Positions 1-6,260 are shown, counted from the stretch's first letter. The stretch is 8,181 nucleotides of DNA from JACMLD01 sp038229695 (GCA_038229695.1 JBBROE010000151.1:1-8181), one strand, 5' to 3'. Notes: generated by a model not told the origin, from the letters alone. Made by a program: numbers and translations.

Positions 1-280
1 CAAGTTATCTTGGCTTGATTCCCAGTGTACGTTTATGTTGCTGCAAACAGTCTTCTTGATTTGAAGCCCAAACTTCTCTTATCCCCGGGAGGGTTTTTAA
101 AAGGCCTCGGGAAAAAAGCGTTAAAAAATCCGGGCTGCTGCAGCGAACAGCAGCGAAAATGATCCGTGTCGTACAACAGTCATTCACTAGTTCCCGCTGA
201 AAAAAGAACCACTGTTGGGATATGACTTTTTCGGTGCCGCGGAAGCGCCCGGATTGTAGCTTTTTTGCCGCAGCCTTGAA

Positions 281-319
281 CTTTTGTTACTTTTCTTTCA
301 AGAGAAAAGTAAGGCAAAG
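281..319. repeat. Palindromic repeat / stem-loop
   Basis: TTACTTTTCT at 287-296 pairs perfectly with AGAAAAGTAA at 303-312 around a 6-base loop. The flanking CTTT (281-284) and AAAG (316-319) can extend the stem past a small internal loop. No T-run follows on either strand, so this does not look like a simple terminator. From memory, palindromes of this type (AAAAGTAACAAAAG...) are dispersed in many Bacteroidota genomes. That makes it a REP-like element by inference, and it was not tested here. Confidence 0.6.
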
Positions 320-372
320 CAATGGCAAAGCCGGAGCAACTCGCTTTTCTCAATAAAAGTCCATTTAGATTA

Positions 373-435
373 TTTATGTACTTTTTTGCTTCGCCAAAAA
401 AGAACGCAAAAAAGGCGCCCCGAAAACGATGACGG
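373..435. repeat. Direct repeat copy A (63 bp, REP-like)
   Basis: This segment matches 553-615 at 58 of 63 positions, with differences at 380, 407-409 and 412. It contains a stem CTTTTTTG (381-388) / CAAAAAAG (395-402) with loop CTTCGC, followed by the GGCGCC palindrome and CGAAAACGATGACGG. The second stem seen in copy B (GAAAACGA / TCGTTTTC) has decayed here: the right arm reads CTGTTGTC. The shared order of elements suggests a defined repeat unit rather than chance AT-rich similarity. Confidence 0.85.
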
Positions 436-552
436 CTGTTGTCGGGTGGTTCGCTGTTGATCATTTGTGCATAGAGGTGAAGATCAGTGGGGCTGTGGTG
501 AGCGCCCTGATCGGACTTCACCACATTTTTACGCTTCCTTTTCTTTCTTTCA

Positions 553-623
553 TTTATGTTCTTTTTTGCTTCGCCAAAAAAGAACGGGCAACAGGCGCCC
601 CGAAAACGATGACGGTCGTTTTC
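553..623. repeat. Direct repeat copy B with two intact stem-loops
   Basis: This is the second copy of the 63-bp repeat, exactly 180 bp from copy A. The first stem is 11 bp and perfect: GTTCTTTTTTG (558-568) pairs with CAAAAAAGAAC (575-585) around loop CTTCGC. The second stem, GAAAACGA (602-609) with TCGTTTTC (616-623) around TGACGG, is also perfect. Between them GGGC (586-589) can pair with GCCC (597-600). The preserved pairing suggests the element is or was functional as folded DNA or RNA, possibly a REP/BIME-like unit. Confidence 0.85.
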
Positions 624-637
624 TCCCGCTCTTCCCA

Positions 638-664
638 GCAACGTCTCCCGCAAGGGGACGTTGC
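638..664. repeat. GC-rich stem-loop
   Basis: GCAACGTCTCC at 638-648 pairs with GGGGACGTTGC at 654-664 through an 11-bp stem with one G-T wobble and a 5-base loop (CGCAA). No T-run follows on either strand. It lies just beyond repeat copy B and may belong to the same compound element. Its role is unknown. Confidence 0.5.
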
Positions 665-786
665 GGCGGAGGAAAGACGAATTTACAGGCTGGATGATCT
701 GCTCTTGGCTGAATAGCACACGGCCGTACAAGTGTGCGACGCAACAACGCTGCGCAATGGTATGATGCCGGGCACACAAACCAACA

Positions 787-1746
787 CTAGCGGTCAGGTG
801 GCAGTACCAGTTGTGCGGGCAACTTCTTTTCTTTGGAGAAATTGACGATAATGACGCCAGCCAGTATGATGATCAACGCAATCACCTGCTGCCGCGTGAT
901 CGGTTCATGCACAAACAGCCAGCCCAGGAACACGGCGACCACCGGGTTCACGTACGCATAGGTGCCCACAAGCGACGGGGAACGAACCCCGAGCAGCCAC
1001 ACATACGAAAGGAACCCAATCAATGAGCCGAACGTAACCAGGTAGCCTATCGCCATAACTGCAGGTACTGATACCCGTGAGATGTCGAATTGATGCTGCT
1101 CACCGCTGGCAAATGAAGGGACCAGTGAAATGAAACCCGCCGCCATCATCTGGATGGAGGCCTTGATACCCGTACTGCCTTCCATCGGCGTATATTTCGC
1201 ATACAGCGACCCTGCCGCCCAGGCCACGCTGCCGAGCAACAGCACTACAAAACCGACCAGCTGCATGTTGCCGGTGGCATATCCTCCGCTTCGATGGCCG
1301 GCAAACAGCACCAGTACGCCGCAAAACCCCACCAGCAGCCCCGTAATGACTGCGGGGTTGCTGAAATAAAAATGCCACTGGCGCTTATCGAGCAGTACAA
1401 ACCATAAGGGTACCGTTGCAATAACAATGGCCGCGATGCCGGTGGGAATATATTGTTCTGCCCACACCAAGCTGCCTGTCCCAAGGAACAGCATCACTAT
1501 GCCGGAGCATGCGATTTTTTTTACAGAGGACAGCGGTGGTGTGGACTGTCCCCGTAACCTGCACCAGGCATACAAAATGACACCGGCTGCGATAAACCTT
1601 GTGGCAGCGAGCAGGAACGGCGGAATATCTCGCAACGCGATGGCAATGCCGAGATACGTGGATCCCCAGATGATATACAAAGCGGCAAATGCCGCCACCA
1701 CCATGGATACCGGTGCAGGATTTTTATGAGGAGCAACAACCGCCAT
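787..1746 (-). CDS. EamA-family (DMT superfamily) exporter, YedA-like
   Basis: This 319-aa inner-membrane protein of the drug/metabolite transporter superfamily very likely exports a small metabolite or drug-like compound; its substrate cannot be read from sequence. Two EamA repeats of about five helices each are visible, at roughly residues 17-150 and 162-303. Family signatures include WGSTYLGI (27-34) in helix 1, a charged E97 in WAEQYIP before helix 4, and AYVNPVVAVFLGWLF followed by HEPIT near the end of the second repeat. The pattern resembles E. coli YedA, and the length is normal for the family. The chosen ATG lies 6 bases after the stop of the CDF transporter, so the two are very likely co-transcribed. 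M15 is a possible alternative start but would trim the N-terminal tail before helix 1. No clear terminator was seen downstream. Confidence 0.9.
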   Translation of the reverse strand: MAVVAPHKNPAPVSMVVAAFAALYIIWGSTYLGIAIALRDIPPFLLAATRFIAAGVILYAWCRLRGQSTPPLSSVKKIACSGIVMLFLGTGSLVWAEQYIPTGIAAIVIATVPLWFVLLDKRQWHFYFSNPAVITGLLVGFCGVLVLFAGHRSGGYATGNMQLVGFVVLLLGSVAWAAGSLYAKYTPMEGSTGIKASIQMMAAGFISLVPSFASGEQHQFDISRVSVPAVMAIGYLVTFGSLIGFLSYVWLLGVRSPSLVGTYAYVNPVVAVFLGWLFVHEPITRQQVIALIIILAGVIIVNFSKEKKLPAQLVLPPDR

Positions 1747-1752
1747 TTTTAT

Positions 1753-2742
1753 CTATTGGGGTAAGCCGTGTTTTTTATTGCTGATCACATTCTGGAGGGT
1801 CCAATGTACCCGGTATTCGAACGGGTGCTTCCTTACCGGACAATCCTCCTTGCTGCAGATATGGCAGCTGAAATGCAGGCATCCGTCGGTGTGCACAAAG
1901 AATTCCACTTCATCACCCGATTCTTTTTTGATCAGCGCGATAAGAGCATCGATCTCGGCATGGGCTTCATGCACATTCAGGTACCACGGAACGGTCATGT
2001 GGCAATCTATATGCAACTGGCCGCCATACTTTATCACGCGCAGGTTATGCAAATCGATCCAGTTGTCCCGGCGATGACCATTGAGCATGGTGATGAGCGA
2101 AGACAGCAGCCCGGTATCAATTTCATCCATAATACCGGCCATCGAGGTGCGGATAATTTTATAACCGGTATGTAAAACGATGGCTGAAAATATAATGGCT
2201 ACCAGGCTGTCTAGCCAGGTAAAGCCCGTGGCTATGATAAGTGCCAGCCCAATAATGATCCCGATGGTGGACCAGGTATCCGTACGCAGGTGTTTACCGC
2301 TTGCCTGGAGGGCGAGGGATTTATTGTTTATGCCTTTGTTGATCGCGTAAGTTCCTACGAAAAAATTGATGACACCGGTAAGTCCGACCAGCAAAATGCC
2401 ATAATCGAGCTGCTCCAGTTTTTTAGGATGGATAAAATTTTCAGCTGAAGAATAAATAATGATCAGGCCGGCGAGGAAGATGAGTGTGCCTTCAATTGCG
2501 GCCGATACAAATTCCACTTTGCCGTGACCGTACGGGTGATCCGTATCGCGGGGTTTGGCGGAAATGTGCAGGCTGAACAGGCCGATGAACCCGGCGATGA
2601 CATTTACCGTACTCTCCAGCGCATCGGTGAGGATGGCTACCGACCGCGTAATGTACCAGGCAATGACCTTTACCACAAACAGGATGATGGCAACGGTTAC
2701 AATGAACTGCTGTACGCGGTAACTTTGTTTTTCTCTGGTCAA
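1753..2742 (-). CDS. Cation diffusion facilitator (CDF) metal efflux protein
   Basis: This 329-aa protein of the CDF family exports divalent metal ions (Zn, Fe, Mn or similar) by proton exchange across the inner membrane. The N-terminal two thirds contain about six helices. The TM2 motif SVAILTDALESTVN (34-47) and TM5 motif HLRTD (151-155) carry the metal site. The loop HPYGHGK (69-75) is typical of the family. Aligned by eye with E. coli FieF, the two TM2 ligand positions are E43 and N47 instead of Asp/Asp, while TM5 H151 and D155 are kept. A cytoplasmic domain follows from about residue 205. It ends in a Cys/His-rich tail with C288, C293, C296 and C301. The start is TTG at 2740-2742: an in-frame stop lies just upstream, no ATG is available before TM1, and MTREKQSYRVQQ gives a normal-length N-terminus. 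It is the first gene of a pair with the EamA exporter. Confidence 0.93.
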   Translation of the reverse strand: MTREKQSYRVQQFIVTVAIILFVVKVIAWYITRSVAILTDALESTVNVIAGFIGLFSLHISAKPRDTDHPYGHGKVEFVSAAIEGTLIFLAGLIIIYSSAENFIHPKKLEQLDYGILLVGLTGVINFFVGTYAINKGINNKSLALQASGKHLRTDTWSTIGIIIGLALIIATGFTWLDSLVAIIFSAIVLHTGYKIIRTSMAGIMDEIDTGLLSSLITMLNGHRRDNWIDLHNLRVIKYGGQLHIDCHMTVPWYLNVHEAHAEIDALIALIKKESGDEVEFFVHTDGCLHFSCHICSKEDCPVRKHPFEYRVHWTLQNVISNKKHGLPQ

Positions 2743-2801
2743 ACCGGCAATTATTGGGATGGATTAGTTTGCAGTTGTTTCCCGGCGGCTGCCTGGAAAT
2801 T

Positions 2802-2828
2802 AAAAACCCGGCTGTTTTCACACCGGGT
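2802..2828 (-). terminator. Rho-independent terminator after the SOD gene
   Basis: Read on the minus strand, ACCCGG-TGT pairs with ACA-(G bulge)-CCGGGT around a GAAA tetraloop, and TTTTT follows immediately. It starts 16 bases after the SOD stop codon. It separates the permease-SOD unit from the CDF-EamA unit, which implies that the latter has its own promoter in 2743-2800. I could not identify one there. Confidence 0.8.
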
Positions 2829-2844
2829 GTACAGGTTGTAAGCC

Positions 2845-3576
2845 TCAGGCCTGGTCGAACCGCTGCTGCACGGTATCCCAGTTCACGACATTCCACCAGT
2901 TGTCAATATAATCAGGCCGCCGGTTCTGGTAGTGGAGGTAGTAGGCATGTTCCCACACATCGATGCCGAGCAGGGGTTTGCCTTTCAGTTCAGCGATGTC
3001 CATCAGCGGGTTGTCCTGGTTCGGGCTGGAACCGATTAAAAGTTTTTTACCCGGGGCTGCTACCAGCCATGCCCAACCGCTTCCAAATCTTGTCTTTGCC
3101 GCGTTCGCAAAAGCCGTTTTAAAGGCGTCGAACGATCCGTGTTCTTTTTCGATGGCGGCAAGCAGGCTGCCGCCGGGTTTGCCCTGGCCGTGAGGGGTCA
3201 TTGTTTTCCAGAAGAATTCGTGGTTGTAATGACCACCTGCGTTATTGCGCATTTTGGTGGAATAACCGGAAATTTTGGCGAGCACGTTTTCGATCGGCTG
3301 GCTGGTATCCGCGTTTTCGGCCTGCGCCGCTTCCTTTGCATTTTTCGCATAACCCGCGGCATGTTTGGCGTAATGCAGTTCCATGGTCTGGGCGTCGATA
3401 TGGGGCTCCAGTGCATTGTAGGCGTAGGGCAGCGGGGCCTGGTCGAACGTGGTAAATAAAGGCGCTGACCTTTCGCCGGAAGCCAGTAGCTGCCCGGGGA
3501 GCAGGTGGGCTGCCGACAATACCAGGCTGGTTTTAGCGCCGGTGGCGATGAAGGCGCGGCGGTTTATTTTTTTCAT
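2845..3576 (-). CDS. sodA: Exported Mn-type superoxide dismutase
   Basis: This 243-aa Fe/Mn-family superoxide dismutase converts superoxide to oxygen and hydrogen peroxide. Metal ligands are visible by comparison with E. coli SodA: H68 (MELHYAKH), H119 (GGHYNH), D206 and H210 (DVWEHAYY). The second-shell Y76 and the WNVVNWD signature (228-234) are also present. Q187 in NQDNPLM together with NNAGGH is the Mn-type arrangement, though cambialistic use cannot be excluded. Unlike the usual cytoplasmic enzyme it has about 40 extra N-terminal residues: K2, K3, then NRRAFIATG and a hydrophobic stretch to about residue 31. This looks like an export signal, possibly Tat, so the enzyme is probably periplasmic. 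The frame is open for 42 codons upstream, but those overlap the permease gene. The ATG at 3574-3576, 19 bases after the permease stop, gives the coherent signal peptide. Confidence 0.93.
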   Translation of the reverse strand: MKKINRRAFIATGAKTSLVLSAAHLLPGQLLASGERSAPLFTTFDQAPLPYAYNALEPHIDAQTMELHYAKHAAGYAKNAKEAAQAENADTSQPIENVLAKISGYSTKMRNNAGGHYNHEFFWKTMTPHGQGKPGGSLLAAIEKEHGSFDAFKTAFANAAKTRFGSGWAWLVAAPGKKLLIGSSPNQDNPLMDIAELKGKPLLGIDVWEHAYYLHYQNRRPDYIDNWWNVVNWDTVQQRFDQA

Positions 3577-3595
3577 AACAGTTATTTTGATAAAG

Positions 3596-5044
3596 TTAGG
3601 TAATGCGGGTATCGGCAGCCGGTAATTTTTCTTTTCGGAGCATCCTTCCCACGCGGCGGAAAAAGCGAAAGTAGTATTCCTGGTTAAAGAGCTGGGAATC
3701 ATTCATGGCTTTATAGACGAGGAATATACCGATGGGCAGCAAAATAAATGTGGCGAGCCACATACCCGCCAGGGGACGCAGCACATCCTGCTTCACGAAC
3801 TTTTCACCGAAATTGTTGAGCAGGAAGAAGATTACAAAAAAGATAACGGCAAAAATGAGTGGCGTACCGATCCCACCCTTGCGGATGATGGATCCGAGCG
3901 GGGCACCGATCAAGAATAACACGAGGCAGGCGAGCGACAGGCTGAATTTGCGGTGCCACTCAATCAGGTGCACGCGCAGCTCTTGTTTGCGTGCCGTGTA
4001 TTCGCCGGCATCGGGGTCGAGCAGCGATCGGACGGAGCTGGCCTGGCTGATGGCCGCGTCGAGTATGGCCTGTTTCGCACTGTCGGGCACAAGCTGCTTG
4101 AAGGAAGTGGCCGGGTGGGTTATTTTGGGACGGGGAAGGTGATTGCTGTCCATCACCCGCATAAACGGCAGGTAGGCGTTGACCTGGAGGCGAACCTTAT
4201 TCCCCATGCTGTCATTCTTTTTTTCCAGGGTGTCGATGTTCCTGCCCAGTTGCTGTACCGTGAGCATCCGCCAGTTGTCTTTAAAAACGCTGTCTTCCGT
4301 TTTCTGGATTTTAAACGAGCTGAGGTCCAGCACTTTTTTAAAATCTTTGAAACCCATACGCGTGAATTCGGTGTTGGTAGTCATCCGGTCTCCCCGTTCC
4401 GAGTAGCGCCAGCCATCGTGCAGGTAAAATTCTAAATATCTTTTATCGGCGGAAACCTGCATCAGCCCGCTGTCAGCCACCGTAATAACGTCCTGCAGGT
4501 TATAGTTTTTCTCATAAATCACGACGTTGCGAATGGTACCGTTCTTTTCTTTTTTGCCCACTTTAATCACATAGCCGTCTATCTTATCGTAGAATATGCC
4601 TTCTTTAATATCGAGGGCCGGTTTGGTTATGATGATATCGTATTTAAGGGTGTTCAATTTTAACTGGGCATGCGGGATGATAAAATCGTTGAAGATAAAT
4701 GCGATGCCGCAGATGACGAGGCTGGTGATGAGGAGCGGGCGCATAAACCGGAGGAGCGGGATGCCGGCCGATTTAATGGCCACCAGTTCGAAAGTCTCGC
4801 CCAGGTTGCCGAAGGTCATGATGGAGGAAAGGAGCACTGCCAGCGGAAGGGCGAGGGGAACCACCGAAGCGGTAACATAACTCATCAGCCTGAAAATTGT
4901 AAAAAAATCGAGGCCCTTTCCGACTATATCGTCAATATACAGCCAGAAAAACTGGAGTACCAGCACAAAAAGCGTGATAAAAAAGGTGGCAATAAAGGGG
5001 CCGATAAATGCCTGCAGGATCAGCCGGTCCAATTTTTTAATCAC
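3596..5044 (-). CDS. LptF/LptG-family permease (YjgP/YjgQ), LPS export
   Basis: This 482-aa inner-membrane protein belongs to the LptF/LptG family, which with the ATPase LptB extracts lipopolysaccharide from the inner membrane and passes it to the LptC-LptA bridge. Three N-terminal helices are visible (about 12-34, 60-80 and 103-125). A large periplasmic part follows (about 130-360), then three C-terminal helices (about 366-386, 393-412 and 427-446). Family signatures include LPLAVLLSSIMTFGNLGE (66-83), with its charged continuation through about residue 91, and the region around APLGSIIRKGG (381-391). E. coli LptF and LptG are about 360 aa; the excess lies mostly in a charged, helical insertion at about 250-355 and is common in Bacteroidota. 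The start is GTG at 5042-5044, since an in-frame stop lies ten codons upstream with no ATG between. LptF and LptG cannot be told apart here, so no symbol is given. The SOD gene follows 19 bases downstream. Confidence 0.93.
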   Translation of the reverse strand: MIKKLDRLILQAFIGPFIATFFITLFVLVLQFFWLYIDDIVGKGLDFFTIFRLMSYVTASVVPLALPLAVLLSSIMTFGNLGETFELVAIKSAGIPLLRFMRPLLITSLVICGIAFIFNDFIIPHAQLKLNTLKYDIIITKPALDIKEGIFYDKIDGYVIKVGKKEKNGTIRNVVIYEKNYNLQDVITVADSGLMQVSADKRYLEFYLHDGWRYSERGDRMTTNTEFTRMGFKDFKKVLDLSSFKIQKTEDSVFKDNWRMLTVQQLGRNIDTLEKKNDSMGNKVRLQVNAYLPFMRVMDSNHLPRPKITHPATSFKQLVPDSAKQAILDAAISQASSVRSLLDPDAGEYTARKQELRVHLIEWHRKFSLSLACLVLFLIGAPLGSIIRKGGIGTPLIFAVIFFVIFFLLNNFGEKFVKQDVLRPLAGMWLATFILLPIGIFLVYKAMNDSQLFNQEYYFRFFRRVGRMLRKEKLPAADTRIT

Positions 5045-5080
5045 GGCGTAGTTGAAGAAGGTTTTGATGAATTACTTTGC

Positions 5081-5701
5081 ATGATGGATCGGTCAAAAAT
5101 AAGGCTTTCCGGAGAGGAATTGGAACTCGTGAAAAGCACGGATTGGATTTTAACAAAGCACCGGGTAATAGCAAAAGTCTACGATATGTTTGGGCTGTTG
5201 GCGGTACAGATGCAGGAATACATAAAATATCATCACAACGGGTTGCCGGCAGCACTGGATTTGATAGCACCAAAAATTTCAAAAGGGGAACAATATGAGC
5301 AGTTGCCCTGGGTGGTGCTGGATTATCCACGGATTTTCTCGAAGTCCGATGTGTTTGCAGTCCGCACATTTTTCTGGTGGGGAAACTATTTCAGCGTGTC
5401 GCTGCAGGTAAAAGGAAAATTCCTGGAGCCGGTGGTAAAAACGCTGTTGTCGCCTGCGGTAAGGCAGGATTTTTCCCGTTGTTACTGTTCCGTAAGCGGG
5501 GATGAATTCAGTTTCACGCTGGATGGTTCCGCATACCTGGCGCCCGGGCAATGGGAAGCTCTGGCGGCGGGGGATGTTAAGGATTACTTTAAAATCAGTT
5601 GCCGGTTTGCGCTGGGCGAATGGGAAACGGTAGATGGCCTGGTCATGGTTTTTTTTGATAGACTGATGACCGTACTGGCAGGTCAGTTACCGATGCGGTG
5701 A
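5081..5701 (+). CDS. Conserved-looking protein of unknown function, 206 aa
   Basis: I do not recognise a named family. The protein is 206 aa with no signal peptide and no membrane helix, so probably cytoplasmic. The N-terminal part (about 10-50) looks helical (GEELELVKSTDWILTKHRVI). A central aromatic block includes QLPWVVLDYPRIF (74-86) and FFWWGNYFSVSL (97-108). The second half (about 130-206) alternates short hydrophobic strands with charged residues and suggests an alpha/beta fold. From memory, uncharacterised Bacteroidota proteins share a similar LPW-LDYPR-FWWGN block, but I cannot name a domain. The ATG at 5081 is chosen, with a second ATG at 5084. The frame stays open far upstream, but only as antisense of the permease gene. 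The gene is divergent from the permease across 36 bases and overlaps the end of the START-like gene by 19 bases. Confidence 0.8.
   Translation: MMDRSKIRLSGEELELVKSTDWILTKHRVIAKVYDMFGLLAVQMQEYIKYHHNGLPAALDLIAPKISKGEQYEQLPWVVLDYPRIFSKSDVFAVRTFFWWGNYFSVSLQVKGKFLEPVVKTLLSPAVRQDFSRCYCSVSGDEFSFTLDGSAYLAPGQWEALAAGDVKDYFKISCRFALGEWETVDGLVMVFFDRLMTVLAGQLPMR
5094..5101 (-). promoter_or_regulatory. Possible -7 promoter element for the LPS permease
   Basis: Read on the minus strand, TATTTTTG matches the Bacteroidota -7 consensus TAnnTTTG exactly. It lies 50 bases upstream of the permease GTG, inside the first codons of the divergent 206-aa gene. No convincing -33 TTTG/TTG was found at the expected distance, so this is a weak call. 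If real, the divergent genes have overlapping control regions. Confidence 0.3.
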
Positions 5702-6063
5702 AAAAGGTCTTTGACCTGGTAGTCCCAGAGCTGGCTCTGGTCTTTAATCTCTTTTTTTTCTGCAAAATCGTTGATCACCAGGATGGTCTGGTTAGTCACT
5801 TCCGATTTTTCAATCCTGAATTCAAAGTATTCTTCCTTGGGGGAGGTTATCCAGTGGAATTTTACATATTTTTCCTCTTCGCCTTCTACAATTTCTGCTT
5901 TCTCCACATTCCCGCTCCAGCTGAAGCTGAAGATATTATCCCGCTCATCTACTTTATCCGCAAACCATTCCTGCAGGCCGGCGGGGGTACTCAAAAATTC
6001 ATAGAGAATCGAGGGGGAGCACCTCACAGGATATTCTAATGTAAATAGTTGTTTTTTACTCAT
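5683..6063 (-). CDS. START-like (AHSA1/SRPBCC-type) domain protein
   Basis: This small 126-aa cytoplasmic protein consists almost entirely of one START/Bet v 1-like fold, a helix-grip structure that usually binds a hydrophobic ligand or a partner protein. The N-terminal pattern is typical: a first strand (LFTLEYPV), then SPSILYEFLSTPAGLQEWFAD (17-37), the AHSA1-like helix pair and Trp. Strands with charged turns follow (FSFSWSG, KYVKFHWI, YFEFRIEK, TILVINDF) before a C-terminal helix at about 108-123 (QSQLWDYQVKDLFHR). I believe this is the START-like family found throughout Bacteroidota; no substrate is known to me. The ATG at 6061-6063 gives a compact domain. An upstream ATG at 6100-6102 would add 13 unrelated residues. 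It converges on the 206-aa gene with a 19-base overlap and is divergent from rpoD. Confidence 0.88.
   Translation of the reverse strand: MSKKQLFTLEYPVRCSPSILYEFLSTPAGLQEWFADKVDERDNIFSFSWSGNVEKAEIVEGEEEKYVKFHWITSPKEEYFEFRIEKSEVTNQTILVINDFAEKKEIKDQSQLWDYQVKDLFHRIGN
5725..5759 (+). terminator. Weak terminator-like hairpin after the 206-aa gene
   Basis: CCAGAG (5725-5730) pairs with CTCTGG (5735-5740) around CTGG, and eight T follow at 5752-5759 after an 11-base gap. It lies 24 bases after the plus-strand stop, within the convergent START-like gene. The distance between stem and T-run makes it a weak candidate; the T-run also encodes Lys/Glu codons on the other strand. Confidence 0.25.
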
Positions 6064-6144
6064 TTCGCAATCATTGGCGGTATATCGACTCTGGTGATGC
6101 AATAATAGAAAATTATTCCACGCAGCAAAATTTTAGTTTTTGCC

Positions 6145-6168
6145 GAAGTTGTTTTTAAATACAACTTC
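6145..6168. repeat. Perfect inverted repeat upstream of rpoD
   Basis: GAAGTTGT (6145-6152) is the exact reverse complement of ACAACTTC (6161-6168), around an 8-base AT-rich spacer TTTTAAAT. This spacing suits either a dimeric regulator site or an RNA hairpin. No T-run adjoins it. It lies 205 bases before the rpoD start and 82 bases from the START-like start, so it could act on either gene. Confidence 0.5.
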
Positions 6169-6260
6169 TCTCACTTTTAAACGATAATTTACTGCTAACC
6201 AGGTTTCTAGATCTGAACTAGTCCGCCCACGGTTTGCAGGAGAGGATTCAACAAAGGCGA

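Larger units (their letters stand above)
1..786. other. Non-coding, repeat-rich intergenic region
   Basis: This 786-base stretch lies downstream of the EamA gene and shows no convincing gene. Open frames exist on both strands. The longest, on the minus strand at 180-779 with a TTG start, mostly translates the palindromic repeats, so its protein repeats itself (RHRFRGA...FFFGEAKK twice, 60 residues apart) and is otherwise low-complexity and basic. The region holds a hairpin at 281-319, two copies of a 63-bp repeat (373-435 and 553-615), further stem-loops at 602-623 and 638-664, and a weak inverted repeat at 716-737. The first 59 bases contain a very short possible transposase remnant. No tRNA, rRNA or CRISPR structure was seen. 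Confidence 0.75.

Noticed and set aside
5..187. 60-aa minus-strand open frame at the left edge
   Set aside because: It is short, with no recognisable motif or ribosome site and no supporting context.
373..615. CRISPR array
   Set aside because: There are only two copies, 180 bp apart, with no regular short spacers and no cas genes nearby.
716..737. GCACAC / GTGTGC inverted repeat as terminator of the EamA gene
   Set aside because: It is a six-base stem with a 10-base loop and no T-run on the minus strand; it may be chance.
180..779. 199-aa minus-strand open frame
   Set aside because: It starts with TTG, is low-complexity and basic, and is mostly a translation of palindromic DNA repeats with no recognisable domain.
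3577..3702. 42-codon upstream extension of the superoxide dismutase
   Set aside because: It overlaps the permease 3' end in another frame and would bury the signal peptide that begins at the ATG at 3576.
4670..5080. N-terminal extension of the 206-aa gene by 137 codons
   Set aside because: This part is antisense to the LptF/LptG permease, is charged and low-complexity, and ends just before the sensible ATG at 5081.
5701..5717. AGGTC-AAA-GACCT hairpin followed by T-run on the minus strand as terminator of the START-like gene
   Set aside because: It lies before the stop codon at 5683-5685, so termination there would cut the message; the stem is only 5 bp.
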